Origin: Arctic95D-9 sp035967665
Lineage (GTDB): Bacteria > Verrucomicrobiota > Verrucomicrobiia > Verrucomicrobiales > DEV007
Reading direction: 5' to 3'
Length of the DNA stretch: 64,000 nt
Assembly: GCA_035967665.1 (NCBI GenBank)
Contig: JAYWLB010000113.1
Span: forward strand, 186,001 to 250,000
Each line of letters starts with the position of its first letter. The stretch's first letter is position 1. A program made the translations under genes and the position numbers. Shown piece by piece: positions 1-8,362 of this stretch. The notes beneath the pieces were generated by a model. The model was not told the DNA's origin and did not search any database. It was given only the letters and a program-made list of their open reading frames with translations.

Positions 1-3000
1 CTTGCTGTGAACGGAGCGCTGGAGAACCAGCAGTATCCTCTCGCACGGATGGTGGATCGCCTCGATGTCGTTCGTGACGCCGGTCGTTCACCGCTTTTCC
101 AGGTGAGCTTTACGATGGAGAAAGTGCCGGGGATCGATGATGAAGGTATCGCCGTGTTCCTTATCGGACAGGGTGGACACACCTTCCACGTTGGTGACCT
201 TTCGATGGAGACAATCGACCTGACAACACGTCAGTCACAGTTCGAAATCACCCTGACACTTGAAGAAGCCGGTGGGCAGCTCTTCGGTTGCTGGCAGTAT
301 AACCGCGATCTTTTCGACGAGGCGACGATCAAAGAATTGAACGGTCTCTACGAGCAGGTTCTCCGTCAGATCACGACTGATTCGACCACGAAGATTTCCG
401 AAGTGAAACTTCTCGCCGACAAGGATGAGAAGACCCTCGTGTCGACACTGAACGACACGAAAGCAAAGTTCGAAGACGATGCGCTCCTCCACGACCTTAT
501 CGCTGCGGTTGCGGCTGAGAAAGACGAGGACGTCGCCGTTATCTTTGAAGACAATCACACCTCATACGGCAAACTCAATCGACTCGCCAATGGCGTGGCC
601 CGCGACCTTATCGCGAGTGGTGTCGGTGTGGGAGACAATGTCGGCGTGCTCGCTGATCGTTCACCTCGCATGATTGGTGCTCTTCTCGGAGTGCTTAAGG
701 CAGGTGCTACCTATGTGCCGCTCGATCCTGATTTCCCGGCGCACCGTCTCGATCTCATGCTCGAAGATGCGGCTCCGAAAGCGTTGATTGCATCGGGTAA
801 GCACTATTCAGAAGCTCCCAAAGGAGGCTGGAAGGCGATTAATCTCGATGATATCGAGGGAACCTCGAAAGCCCCTGAAGTGAAAGGTGTCACACCGGAT
901 TCACTTGCTTACATCATCTACACTTCCGGTTCTACAGGAACACCGAAAGGCGTTGAGATCCCTCACCGTGCCGCAGTGAACTTCCTCCGCTCGATGGAGA
1001 AAGCTCCGGGTCTGAGTGCGGACGACACGCTGCTCGCGGTGACGACGCTCTCGTTCGATATCTCCCTGTTGGAACTCTTCCTGCCGCTTCTTGCCGGCGC
1101 GAAGGTCGTCATGGCCGGTGGTGATGATGTCAAAGACGGTCGTCGACTTGCCAACCTTCTTTCCGAGGAGGATATCACGGTGATGCAGGCAACTCCTGCG
1201 ACCTGGCAGCTCCTTCTCGACAGCGGTTGGGAAGGTAAGAGCGATCTCCGGATCTTCTGTGGCGGTGAAGCTCTCACGAGAAGCCTCGCCAACACGCTCG
1301 TCAATTCGGCTGCTGAAGTCTGGAACCTTTACGGTCCTACTGAAACAACGGTCTGGTCTTCGATTGAAAAAATCGAAGAAGGGGACGAGACGATTTCAAT
1401 CGGTCTTCCGATCGCGAACACTCAGGTTTATATCCTCGATGGAAACGACAAGCTCGTGCCTCAGGGATTCACCGGCGAACTCTGGATCGGTGGCGCAGGC
1501 CTTGCCCGCGGCTATCGCAACCAGCCCGGTCTCACTGCGGAAGCGTTCCGTGAGATTGAACTTCCCGTTGTCGGAAAACAGCGACTCTATCGAACCGGCG
1601 ACCTTGCCCGCTGGAATCGGGACAACAAGCTGGAGTGCCTTGGACGTGTTGACTTCCAGGTGAAGGTCAGAGGTGTCCGCATGGAGCTTGGTGATATCGA
1701 ACAGCAGATGGAAAGCATCGCCGGTATCAAGCAGGCAGTGGTGGCAAAACGCGAAGATCTGCCAACCGGCGAAGGTCTTGTCGGCTACTACATCGCTGAC
1801 AGCAGTTCATTCGAGGCCGCTACGATTCGCGAGCATCTTGCCGCGAATCTTCCCGCGAGTTACATTCCCGCGTTCTTCAAGCGTGTGGAGGAATTTCCTC
1901 TGACACCGAACCGCAAGATCGACCGTCGTCGTCTTCCTATGCCGACGATCGGTGCTTCCTCCGATGGGGAGAAAGTGGCACCGCGGACATCTGCAGAAGA
2001 GCGACTCTGGAAAGTGTTCAGCCGCAACTTCGATTCCGAAGACTTCGGTGTTACCGACAATTTCTTCGAAATGGGCGGCGATTCACTGATGGCGCTTCGC
2101 ATCATCGTGGATGTCTCCGACGAGTTCGGACAGGACGTGCCGGTGGACGTTTTCCTCACTCATGCCAATATCGAGCAACTGGCTCAGTATCTCTCGAGTG
2201 AACGGATTGAGACGGCTCCGGTTTCAGCTGAATCAGATGATGATTCAGAAGTGATCCCATCGTTCGAAGACTTTGCCCACATCACGATCGAAGATACCGT
2301 CGAAGAGATGCCGGAGCTGGATGCAGTCGCACTGACTTATATCCCGGATGTTTTGGCCAACTTGTCAGGAATGACTCGCGACGAAATTTCCGAGCGGATG
2401 TTCGCCAATAAGCCGCGTCTCACGAATGTCTATGAACTCGACGAAGGTAAGATCGGTGTCTTGATGCTGCCTTGCTTCGAAACCGATTTCTACAAAGATC
2501 TCGCTTCCGTGAAAGCACCGACCGTCGCTGCGCTTGAAATGGCCGCTGAAGCGGGTGCCAAGTGTGTTTCACTCACCGGTGTCATTCCGATGACCACCGA
2601 CCACGGTCGTAAGATCAGTGAGTGGATCAAAGGGCGTGAAGATCTTCCAGAGATCACGACCGGAGATGCGACACGCTCGGCGACGATTGTGAAGTCGGTC
2701 GAAGGCATTCTTGCCAAGACAGGACGTGACCTTTCTGAGGAAACTCTCTCCGTAGTTGGCCTCGGCTCGATTGGATTCGGAACTTTGCGCCTCATGCTCG
2801 ACGTCATGGAGCATCCGAAGCACTTGATCCTTTGCGATCCTTATCAGACCGATGACCAGATGAGCCGTTGCCGCGACCTCGTTCGCGATGCCGGTTATCA
2901 GGGGCAGGTTGATATTGTGAAAAATGGAGGCGCGCTTCCTCCGGAAGTTTACGCTGCGTCGATCGTCGTTGCATCGTCCAACCTTCCGGGCGTTCTCGAT

Positions 3001-3459
3001 ATCAAAGCGCTGAAGCCGAATACGCTGATCGTGGATTACAGCTTCCCACCCGTCTTCCGTGTTGATGAGGCGATTCGCCGATTCACAAAGGATCACGACA
3101 TTCTCTTCACCACCGGTGGAGAACTCAGAATGTCTAACGTGGTGAGCGAGACGATCTACCTTCCCGACGAAGCTGAAGATGTTGATGAGTCTGTTCAGGA
3201 AGCGTTCAGCAAATTCCTCGCGGGTCGTGATAAGAATGAAATCACCGGATGTGTTCTCGTCAGTCTTCTGACAGGATCTAACGATGATCTTTCTTCCACG
3301 GTCGGTCCGCTCGATCACAAAGAGGCAGTGGCTCATTACGAAGCTCTCGAAGAGATGGGCGTGACACCTGCAAAACTGCAGATGTCCGGCTTTTTCCTTC
3401 CCGAGAAGGGAATCGACTCGTTTCTCAATAATGAGCGGGATGCGTCGACTACTACTTGA
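1..3459 (+). CDS. Nonribosomal peptide synthetase, 3' part: C(end)-A-PCP-AAR-like reductase
   Basis: The gene is open at the left edge, so this is the C-terminal 1152 residues of a longer synthetase. Residue numbers count from the GTG at 7. Residues 1-45 look like the end of a condensation domain (NPLFQV-type motif as SPLFQVSF). The adenylation domain spans about 150-650, with A3 (YTSGSTGTPKG, near 305), A5 (NLYGPTE, 440), A7 (YRTGD), A8 (GRVDFQVKVRG) and A10 (NRKIDRR). A carrier domain has MGGDSL with the pantetheine-accepting Ser693. Residues about 765-1140 are not a thioesterase or a classical Thr-type reductase. They carry a TTG motif, a Rossmann GLGSIG (918-923) and Cys1082 in a layout like cyanobacterial acyl-ACP reductase (COG5322-type). 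The inferred role is activation of an amino acid and reductive release of the peptide. The NRPS assignment is firm; the reductase reading comes from remembered alignment and is less certain. Confidence 0.9.
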   Translation, partial: LAVNGALENQQYPLARMVDRLDVVRDAGRSPLFQVSFTMEKVPGIDDEGIAVFLIGQGGHTFHVGDLSMETIDLTTRQSQFEITLTLEEAGGQLFGCWQYNRDLFDEATIKELNGLYEQVLRQITTDSTTKISEVKLLADKDEKTLVSTLNDTKAKFEDDALLHDLIAAVAAEKDEDVAVIFEDNHTSYGKLNRLANGVARDLIASGVGVGDNVGVLADRSPRMIGALLGVLKAGATYVPLDPDFPAHRLDLMLEDAAPKALIASGKHYSEAPKGGWKAINLDDIEGTSKAPEVKGVTPDSLAYIIYTSGSTGTPKGVEIPHRAAVNFLRSMEKAPGLSADDTLLAVTTLSFDISLLELFLPLLAGAKVVMAGGDDVKDGRRLANLLSEEDITVMQATPATWQLLLDSGWEGKSDLRIFCGGEALTRSLANTLVNSAAEVWNLYGPTETTVWSSIEKIEEGDETISIGLPIANTQVYILDGNDKLVPQGFTGELWIGGAGLARGYRNQPGLTAEAFREIELPVVGKQRLYRTGDLARWNRDNKLECLGRVDFQVKVRGVRMELGDIEQQMESIAGIKQAVVAKREDLPTGEGLVGYYIADSSSFEAATIREHLAANLPASYIPAFFKRVEEFPLTPNRKIDRRRLPMPTIGASSDGEKVAPRTSAEERLWKVFSRNFDSEDFGVTDNFFEMGGDSLMALRIIVDVSDEFGQDVPVDVFLTHANIEQLAQYLSSERIETAPVSAESDDDSEVIPSFEDFAHITIEDTVEEMPELDAVALTYIPDVLANLSGMTRDEISERMFANKPRLTNVYELDEGKIGVLMLPCFETDFYKDLASVKAPTVAALEMAAEAGAKCVSLTGVIPMTTDHGRKISEWIKGREDLPEITTGDATRSATIVKSVEGILAKTGRDLSEETLSVVGLGSIGFGTLRLMLDVMEHPKHLILCDPYQTDDQMSRCRDLVRDAGYQGQVDIVKNGGALPPEVYAASIVVASSNLPGVLDIKALKPNTLIVDYSFPPVFRVDEAIRRFTKDHDILFTTGGELRMSNVVSETIYLPDEAEDVDESVQEAFSKFLAGRDKNEITGCVLVSLLTGSNDDLSSTVGPLDHKEAVAHYEALEEMGVTPAKLQMSGFFLPEKGIDSFLNNERDASTTT

Positions 3460-3494
3460 TGCTTGATATTTAATCAGAATCTGATTTCTTAAGG

Positions 3495-3517
3495 AGCCCC
3501 GAATTTCGGGGCTTTTT
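3495..3517 (+). terminator. Rho-independent terminator after the NRPS
   Basis: AGCCCCG (3495-3501) pairs with CGGGGCT (3507-3513) across an AATTT loop that can close further, followed by five T. It sits 36 bases after the NRPS stop codon. It is the clearest intrinsic terminator in the window and separates the synthetase from the SGNH genes. Confidence 0.85.
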
Positions 3518-3580
3518 AATTGGAAGCTCAGTCTAATAATGCGTGTGCTTCTCCCGTCATACACAGGTCAGAAGAGGAAC

Positions 3581-5788
3581 ATGAGACAGACCGCTAAAAT
3601 CATCCTGGGGCTGGTGCTCGTTTTCGGGATAGCCAACGTATTCGGCTATCCGCTTACCCTTGATCAACGGGAGCGTTTCAAGCGTTACATTCCCCGCAGT
3701 TTTGCGAAGCTGGAGGCTGGCGATCCCGTGCACGTGGTTGCGATCGGGGACGGCGTCATCGGGGGAATTACGCCTCTCCCGGCTGCCTGGGAGAGCGGCA
3801 ATCCGCTCTTCTCCTACTCAGGGATGTTTCTGACTCGTCTTGCCCGGGAGTTTTTCTACACAGGCGGCGTTGAGTTGCTGAATCCACCGGAGGGTGGTTC
3901 CGCTAAGATCTCACCTTACCTCGGGAATGAGATTACTCTGGAAAATCTTACGATACCTGACGGCAACGCGCTTGATGGCCTTCGTCGCGCGACGACGGAT
4001 GTTTTCGTTCACGATCCTGACATGCTTCTGGTCCAGTACGGGATCTACGACTCGTTCGGCTACCTTTCGATCGATAGCTATCAGCGGGCGATTCAGGAAA
4101 TCATCGATGCCGCAAAGCGTTCGAATACTGACGTGGTTATTTTCAGTCCGACTCTTGTCAATTTTGGCGAAGGAGCCATGGAGTGGGGGATTACAAGACC
4201 ATACGCCACTGCTGCACGTGAAGTCGCGGCGTTGAATGGCGTGCTCTATATTGATTTGGGAGCTCACCTCGCGCGGCTTGGCGGAGGAATCGATCCCGCC
4301 TCCGAACCTCAGGCGGGGATGCAGGTGATTGGTGACAAACTCACCGGCATTTTCAAGTTCGGACCTGATCTGCAGACACGTGAAAGGATTCACCCCGCGA
4401 GGAAGGCAAATGAGTATCTCGGTGAAGTCATCTTTGATGATCTAAAGAACGGTGCGCGGCAATCGGCTTTTACGTATGCCGCGGTGGCCGCCTACGAGAA
4501 CAACAGCAAGATCAATGTCACGGTTGCGATCACGAACCAATCAGATCAGCCGCATGAGGGTAGTATCGGGGCACTCGCTGTTGGAAGTGCTATCGTTCCG
4601 GTCGATATCGCACAGCGTTTCAAGGTGGAACCCGGAAAGACAACGCAGCTTCTTTTTCGCTACAAACGGCCGATCGTGGGGAAAGCACGCGACGGTTCAG
4701 ATCTTTTTTATCCGGTAGCGGCAAGTGATGAGTTGGGGCGTTTCAGTTTTGTCCTTGAAGACACCGTCGGTTCGGAACTTGTGGATATTCCCGTCCGGGT
4801 GGGACCGGTCACAGCTCTCTGGAAATCCCGCCACTACATCAACGTGTCGAATAAGCTGCGCATTGAATGGGATCTTGTGAGTGGATACGACAAGCCGGTT
4901 TCAGGGACCTTTCAGGTGGGGATGGGGGAGAAAGTGGGACCACCGACTCCTTTCTCCGTGTCACCGCTTGGAACCAAGACTGTGTTTTCCATTTTTGATT
5001 TCGAAGGCGGAAACGAGGCGCAGATCCAGAAGGATGTCTGGATTCAGGTTGAAGCTGATGGGCGGATCGTCCGTTTCACCCGTGAGATGGAAGCGATCAA
5101 GGATATCGTTCTCGGTGAGCCGATAGCGATGAAGCCGTGGGCCGATTACGCCAATGCACGCCCCGCCGGCACCGTCGACGCCAAGCAGCGCCCCGAAGGA
5201 AAGGCGACCTGGTTGTTCGATGCGGACGAGAATGCGCTCTATGCAATTGCGAGACTGGAGCGTCTTCGCATTCCGGACATGGGAGACAAAGCGGCGATTC
5301 AGGTTCGTCTCTTTCTCGATGCAAGATCCAGTGACGCCATTCGCAGTTTCGGGGCGGTTGAACCCCTCGAGGTTTACACTAAAGCATCTGATGGCCCCGG
5401 GGTGACTTCGCCGATTCAGCTTGGTTCCTTCGGATCGGGCTACAACATGCTTTTGAGCGAAAAGGGCGTTACCTCGACTCTCGATACGGCTGAGGATGGA
5501 GCAAAACTACTCACGATTCGTATTCCAAGAACTTATCTTCATGAGCACGAGTGGGAGTTGGGATCGATTGATTCTGTCCTCGGATTCCGTGCCGAGCTGA
5601 CTTTGGCGGACTCCCTTCCCGATGCGACCGAACCTTTCCCGGCCCGGAACCGCTATGAGACGAGCAGTCCGTCCTTCGCCTTCGACAATCGGCCCATCCT
5701 CGGGTTCCACGAGAATGACGCTAGGGCACTTTCGACACTCAGGCTCTCGCGGACGCCGGTGAGCAGTTGGTCGGTCAGGATTTACTAG
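3581..5788 (+). CDS. Secreted SGNH-fold protein with degenerate catalytic residues
   Basis: I chose the ATG at 3581 because it follows a purine-rich AGAGG and begins a signal peptide (MRQTAKIILGLVLVFGIANVFG); an in-frame ATG at 3539 is less likely. Residues about 25-290 have the SGNH/GDSL hydrolase layout, but the catalytic positions are changed. Block I reads GDG instead of GDS, the block III Asn is Tyr (YGIYDS), and the block V DxxH appears as ERIHP. The rest is beta-rich, with a C-terminal segment of about 200 residues that could be a CBM9-like carbohydrate-binding domain. It probably lacks esterase activity and may bind substrate instead. The stop codon abuts the reading frame of an intact SGNH hydrolase, so the two are likely co-transcribed. 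Confidence 0.75.
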   Translation: MRQTAKIILGLVLVFGIANVFGYPLTLDQRERFKRYIPRSFAKLEAGDPVHVVAIGDGVIGGITPLPAAWESGNPLFSYSGMFLTRLAREFFYTGGVELLNPPEGGSAKISPYLGNEITLENLTIPDGNALDGLRRATTDVFVHDPDMLLVQYGIYDSFGYLSIDSYQRAIQEIIDAAKRSNTDVVIFSPTLVNFGEGAMEWGITRPYATAAREVAALNGVLYIDLGAHLARLGGGIDPASEPQAGMQVIGDKLTGIFKFGPDLQTRERIHPARKANEYLGEVIFDDLKNGARQSAFTYAAVAAYENNSKINVTVAITNQSDQPHEGSIGALAVGSAIVPVDIAQRFKVEPGKTTQLLFRYKRPIVGKARDGSDLFYPVAASDELGRFSFVLEDTVGSELVDIPVRVGPVTALWKSRHYINVSNKLRIEWDLVSGYDKPVSGTFQVGMGEKVGPPTPFSVSPLGTKTVFSIFDFEGGNEAQIQKDVWIQVEADGRIVRFTREMEAIKDIVLGEPIAMKPWADYANARPAGTVDAKQRPEGKATWLFDADENALYAIARLERLRIPDMGDKAAIQVRLFLDARSSDAIRSFGAVEPLEVYTKASDGPGVTSPIQLGSFGSGYNMLLSEKGVTSTLDTAEDGAKLLTIRIPRTYLHEHEWELGSIDSVLGFRAELTLADSLPDATEPFPARNRYETSSPSFAFDNRPILGFHENDARALSTLRLSRTPVSSWSVRIY

Positions 5789-5905
5789 GTGTCCCAGCCT
5801 CCGAGCTCATTTGGATTTTCGAGGGATGAGCCGCTGCGCTCTCCACATCATTACGTGATCGGATCTCTCTGGGCGAAGCTGATTCGATTGCATATCGTCT
5901 CGCTC

Positions 5906-6748
5906 ATGATGAAACGATTCCCGCTAACGATGCTCCTGGGGCTGGGCCTTTTTCTGACCGGTCCGGCACTGGCGGAACACGAAGGCAAAGTTCAAATTCT
6001 TCTTCTCGGTGACAGTACCACAGAGGGCAGTGTTCCGCGACGGCTGAAGCCCGAGGGGCCGCACCTCGAGGAGGTCATGGAACAACTTCTCAGGGCGGAG
6101 GAGGATCTACCTCCGTGCAGGGTGATCAATTCCAGCCAGAGCGGAGAAACGATCAAGCGCCTTTTCGATTCGGGGCGCTACGATAAGAACGGTGCCGAAT
6201 TGGAGGGGATTGACTACATTTTCATCCGCTATGGTATCAATGACAAAGCAAAGCGGGAGAATTTCCCCGTGAACTTCGTAGCGGATCTTCACGGAATGAT
6301 AGAGCGACTCCGCAAAGATCATCCGGGCGCATTGATCATTCCGATGACCGTGATTCCCTTTTCCAGTGAAGAGGTGAGCAAAGAGATCAACGACCTGATT
6401 AGGCAGGTGGCGCGTGATGAAAAACTCGAAGTTTTCGACATCTATCCCCGCTACGCCGCCGAGTTGGAAAAGGGCTACAACATGCTCAACTACCGGCGTT
6501 ATCCTCTCGCGAAAATTCCGGAAAAGTATCACGAGTGGCTGAAACCACGCGTAAAAGGAGATCGTGTTGAGGTGATGGGTAACGAACTCGACGGGATCCT
6601 CGGGCATCTACCCGGCTGGACCTCGGATCGGCATCCGAATCTCGCCGGATACAATGTCATCGCCGACGAAACGGTCAAGTATCTAGCCCCGATCCTGCGG
6701 AAGAGGAATCCGGTGAAGGCCGAGGCAGTAGCGCCGCTTGCGAACTGA
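5906..6748 (+). CDS. Secreted SGNH/GDSL-family hydrolase
   Basis: The frame is open from a GTG at 5789, directly after the upstream stop. The ATG pair at 5906/5909 is preferred because it starts a signal peptide (MMKRFPLTMLLGLGLFLTGPALA). All SGNH blocks are present: GDSTTEG with the nucleophile Ser, a Gly in SQSGET, GIND, and SDRHP with the Asp-His pair. The family removes acetyl or other acyl groups from carbohydrates and related substrates. Together with the degenerate SGNH protein upstream and the sulfatase downstream, it suggests deacylation of an extracellular polysaccharide. The exact substrate cannot be read from the sequence. Confidence 0.85.
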   Translation: MMKRFPLTMLLGLGLFLTGPALAEHEGKVQILLLGDSTTEGSVPRRLKPEGPHLEEVMEQLLRAEEDLPPCRVINSSQSGETIKRLFDSGRYDKNGAELEGIDYIFIRYGINDKAKRENFPVNFVADLHGMIERLRKDHPGALIIPMTVIPFSSEEVSKEINDLIRQVARDEKLEVFDIYPRYAAELEKGYNMLNYRRYPLAKIPEKYHEWLKPRVKGDRVEVMGNELDGILGHLPGWTSDRHPNLAGYNVIADETVKYLAPILRKRNPVKAEAVAPLAN

Positions 6749-6826
6749 GTCGATCCACAGCGCGGACGCATCCACGGAAGCGGCGCTCTTGACCGGGCGG
6801 GCCGATCCGTCGCAGAATCTCCGACC

Positions 6827-8140
6827 ATGAAATCGGACCATGTTAAGCGACGGGAATTTGTAAAGAACTCAGCGATTCTCGCCTCGGCGGCGGCTGCTTT
6901 TCCCCGTGGCGCTCATGCTCAGGGTAAGGACGTCGACCGGATTCGTGTCGCCTTGATAGGTTGCGGGGGAAGGGGCACCGGGGCAGCGGCTCAAGCGCTC
7001 GCGGCCGATGATCGAGCCGAGCTTTGGGCGATGGGGGACATTAACGAGGGGCAGCTTTCACGGAGTGCGGAAGTGCTCGCGAAGAATGCGCCGCGCCCTG
7101 ATCAGGTCAATGTCAGTCCCGGTCGCAGGTTCATCGGTTTGGATGCCTTTCAAAAAGTGATCGCGCTCGACGATATCGATGTCGTGATCCTGACGACGCC
7201 TCCGGGATTTCGTCCTCAGCATTTTGAAGAGGCCGTCGCTGCAGGAAAACATGTCTTCATGGAAAAGCCGGTCGCGGTCGATTCACCGGGAATTCGTCAG
7301 GTCCTCGCGGCGGCGAAGGTGGCGAAGGAGAAAAATCTCAAAGTCGGGGTGGGTTTCAACCGGCGTCACAGTCCGATCCATCACGAGACGATCAGCCGGC
7401 TTCACAATGGTGATATCGGTGAAATCCCTCTCATTCAAATGTTCAATTGTCGAGCCGATGTGAACAAGCGGCACGTGAGGGAGGACGGCCAGAGCGAGTT
7501 GGAATTTCAGGTGCGGAACTGGTATTACTTCACGTGGTTGAGCGGTGATTTTATGGTCGAGCAGAGCGTTCATGAGTTTGACGTCGTGAAGTGGATCAAG
7601 CACGAGGCCAATCCGGTTTCCTGTCAGGGGCAGGGAGGGCGCATCGTCCGGACCGGTCCGGCGAACGGTCAGATATACGATCATTACAGCGTCGACTTTC
7701 AGTATGCCGACGGCTCACAGGTGATCACGCAGCACCGTCATATTCCGAAATGCTGGAGCTGGTTCGGTGAAAAGATCACCGGCACGAACGGGACGGCTGA
7801 GTTGTCCTTCAAACGAAATGCTTCGGTCAAATCGAGCGATCCTGCGATCGCGCCCTGGAAAATGACTGAAAAAGAGAACTCCTACCAGCTCGAACACGAT
7901 GCTCTTTTCAAAGCAATTCGCGAAGACCTTCCCCATAATGAGGCGGAGCGCAGTGCCTATTCGACCCTGTTTCCCATCATGGGGCGCATGGCCGCCTACA
8001 GCGGAAAAGTGGTGACCTGGGAGGAGGCTCTGAATTCCGAAGAACGTCTCGGAATCTATCCAACAAGCTGGGACGAAGAGCCACCGTGTCACCCCGATGA
8101 AAACGGGGAATATGAAACTTTTCTCCCGGGACAGGGGTAG
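6827..8140 (+). CDS. Tat-exported Gfo/Idh/MocA family oxidoreductase
   Basis: The N-terminus has a twin-arginine signal (KRREFVKNS, then a small-residue hydrophobic stretch and AHA). The NAD(P)-binding Rossmann motif is IGCGGRG (about 44-50), and the family EKP motif is at residues 146-148. The C-terminal half matches the substrate-binding alpha/beta domain. Members oxidise or reduce sugars and cyclitols; exported members are common in Verrucomicrobiota and Planctomycetes polysaccharide loci, where the bound cofactor is thought to recycle in the periplasm. It lies between SGNH and sulfatase genes on the same strand. The substrate is unknown. Confidence 0.9.
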   Translation: MKSDHVKRREFVKNSAILASAAAAFPRGAHAQGKDVDRIRVALIGCGGRGTGAAAQALAADDRAELWAMGDINEGQLSRSAEVLAKNAPRPDQVNVSPGRRFIGLDAFQKVIALDDIDVVILTTPPGFRPQHFEEAVAAGKHVFMEKPVAVDSPGIRQVLAAAKVAKEKNLKVGVGFNRRHSPIHHETISRLHNGDIGEIPLIQMFNCRADVNKRHVREDGQSELEFQVRNWYYFTWLSGDFMVEQSVHEFDVVKWIKHEANPVSCQGQGGRIVRTGPANGQIYDHYSVDFQYADGSQVITQHRHIPKCWSWFGEKITGTNGTAELSFKRNASVKSSDPAIAPWKMTEKENSYQLEHDALFKAIREDLPHNEAERSAYSTLFPIMGRMAAYSGKVVTWEEALNSEERLGIYPTSWDEEPPCHPDENGEYETFLPGQG

Positions 8141-8150
8141 ATTTCTCCAA

Positions 8151-8189
8151 ATCCAACAGGGTCAGGTCGAGGACTGAACAGGGTTGGAT
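8151..8189. repeat. Copy 1 of a short dispersed palindromic repeat
   Basis: Outer arms ATCCAAC (8151-8157) and GTTGGAT (8183-8189) form an inverted repeat just after an oxidoreductase gene. The right part (8163-8189) shares CAGGTC, GAC and AACAGGGTTGGAT with a segment at 48497-48523. A related hairpin is at 24735-24765, also just after a Gfo/Idh/MocA gene. The remaining 170 bases to the sulfatase hold nothing else I can identify. Confidence 0.5.
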
Positions 8190-8362
8190 CGGTTTCGCGG
8201 GCTCCGCTTTATCCGGATGCCGCCGGTCGCGATAAAAGCTTCTGATTCGCAGTCCACCTCGAGAGGGGATTCAGCATGTCGGGAGATAGTAAATCTTATC
8301 GGCGATTTTTGACGGGAATAGGTGGGTGACCCTTTTCCCCGTTTGCTTTATGATCGATACTT

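Noticed and set aside
2569..3564. 331-codon open frame antisense to the NRPS reductase domain
   Set aside because: It lies entirely opposite well-conserved coding sequence plus the terminator; the length results from codon bias of the sense gene.
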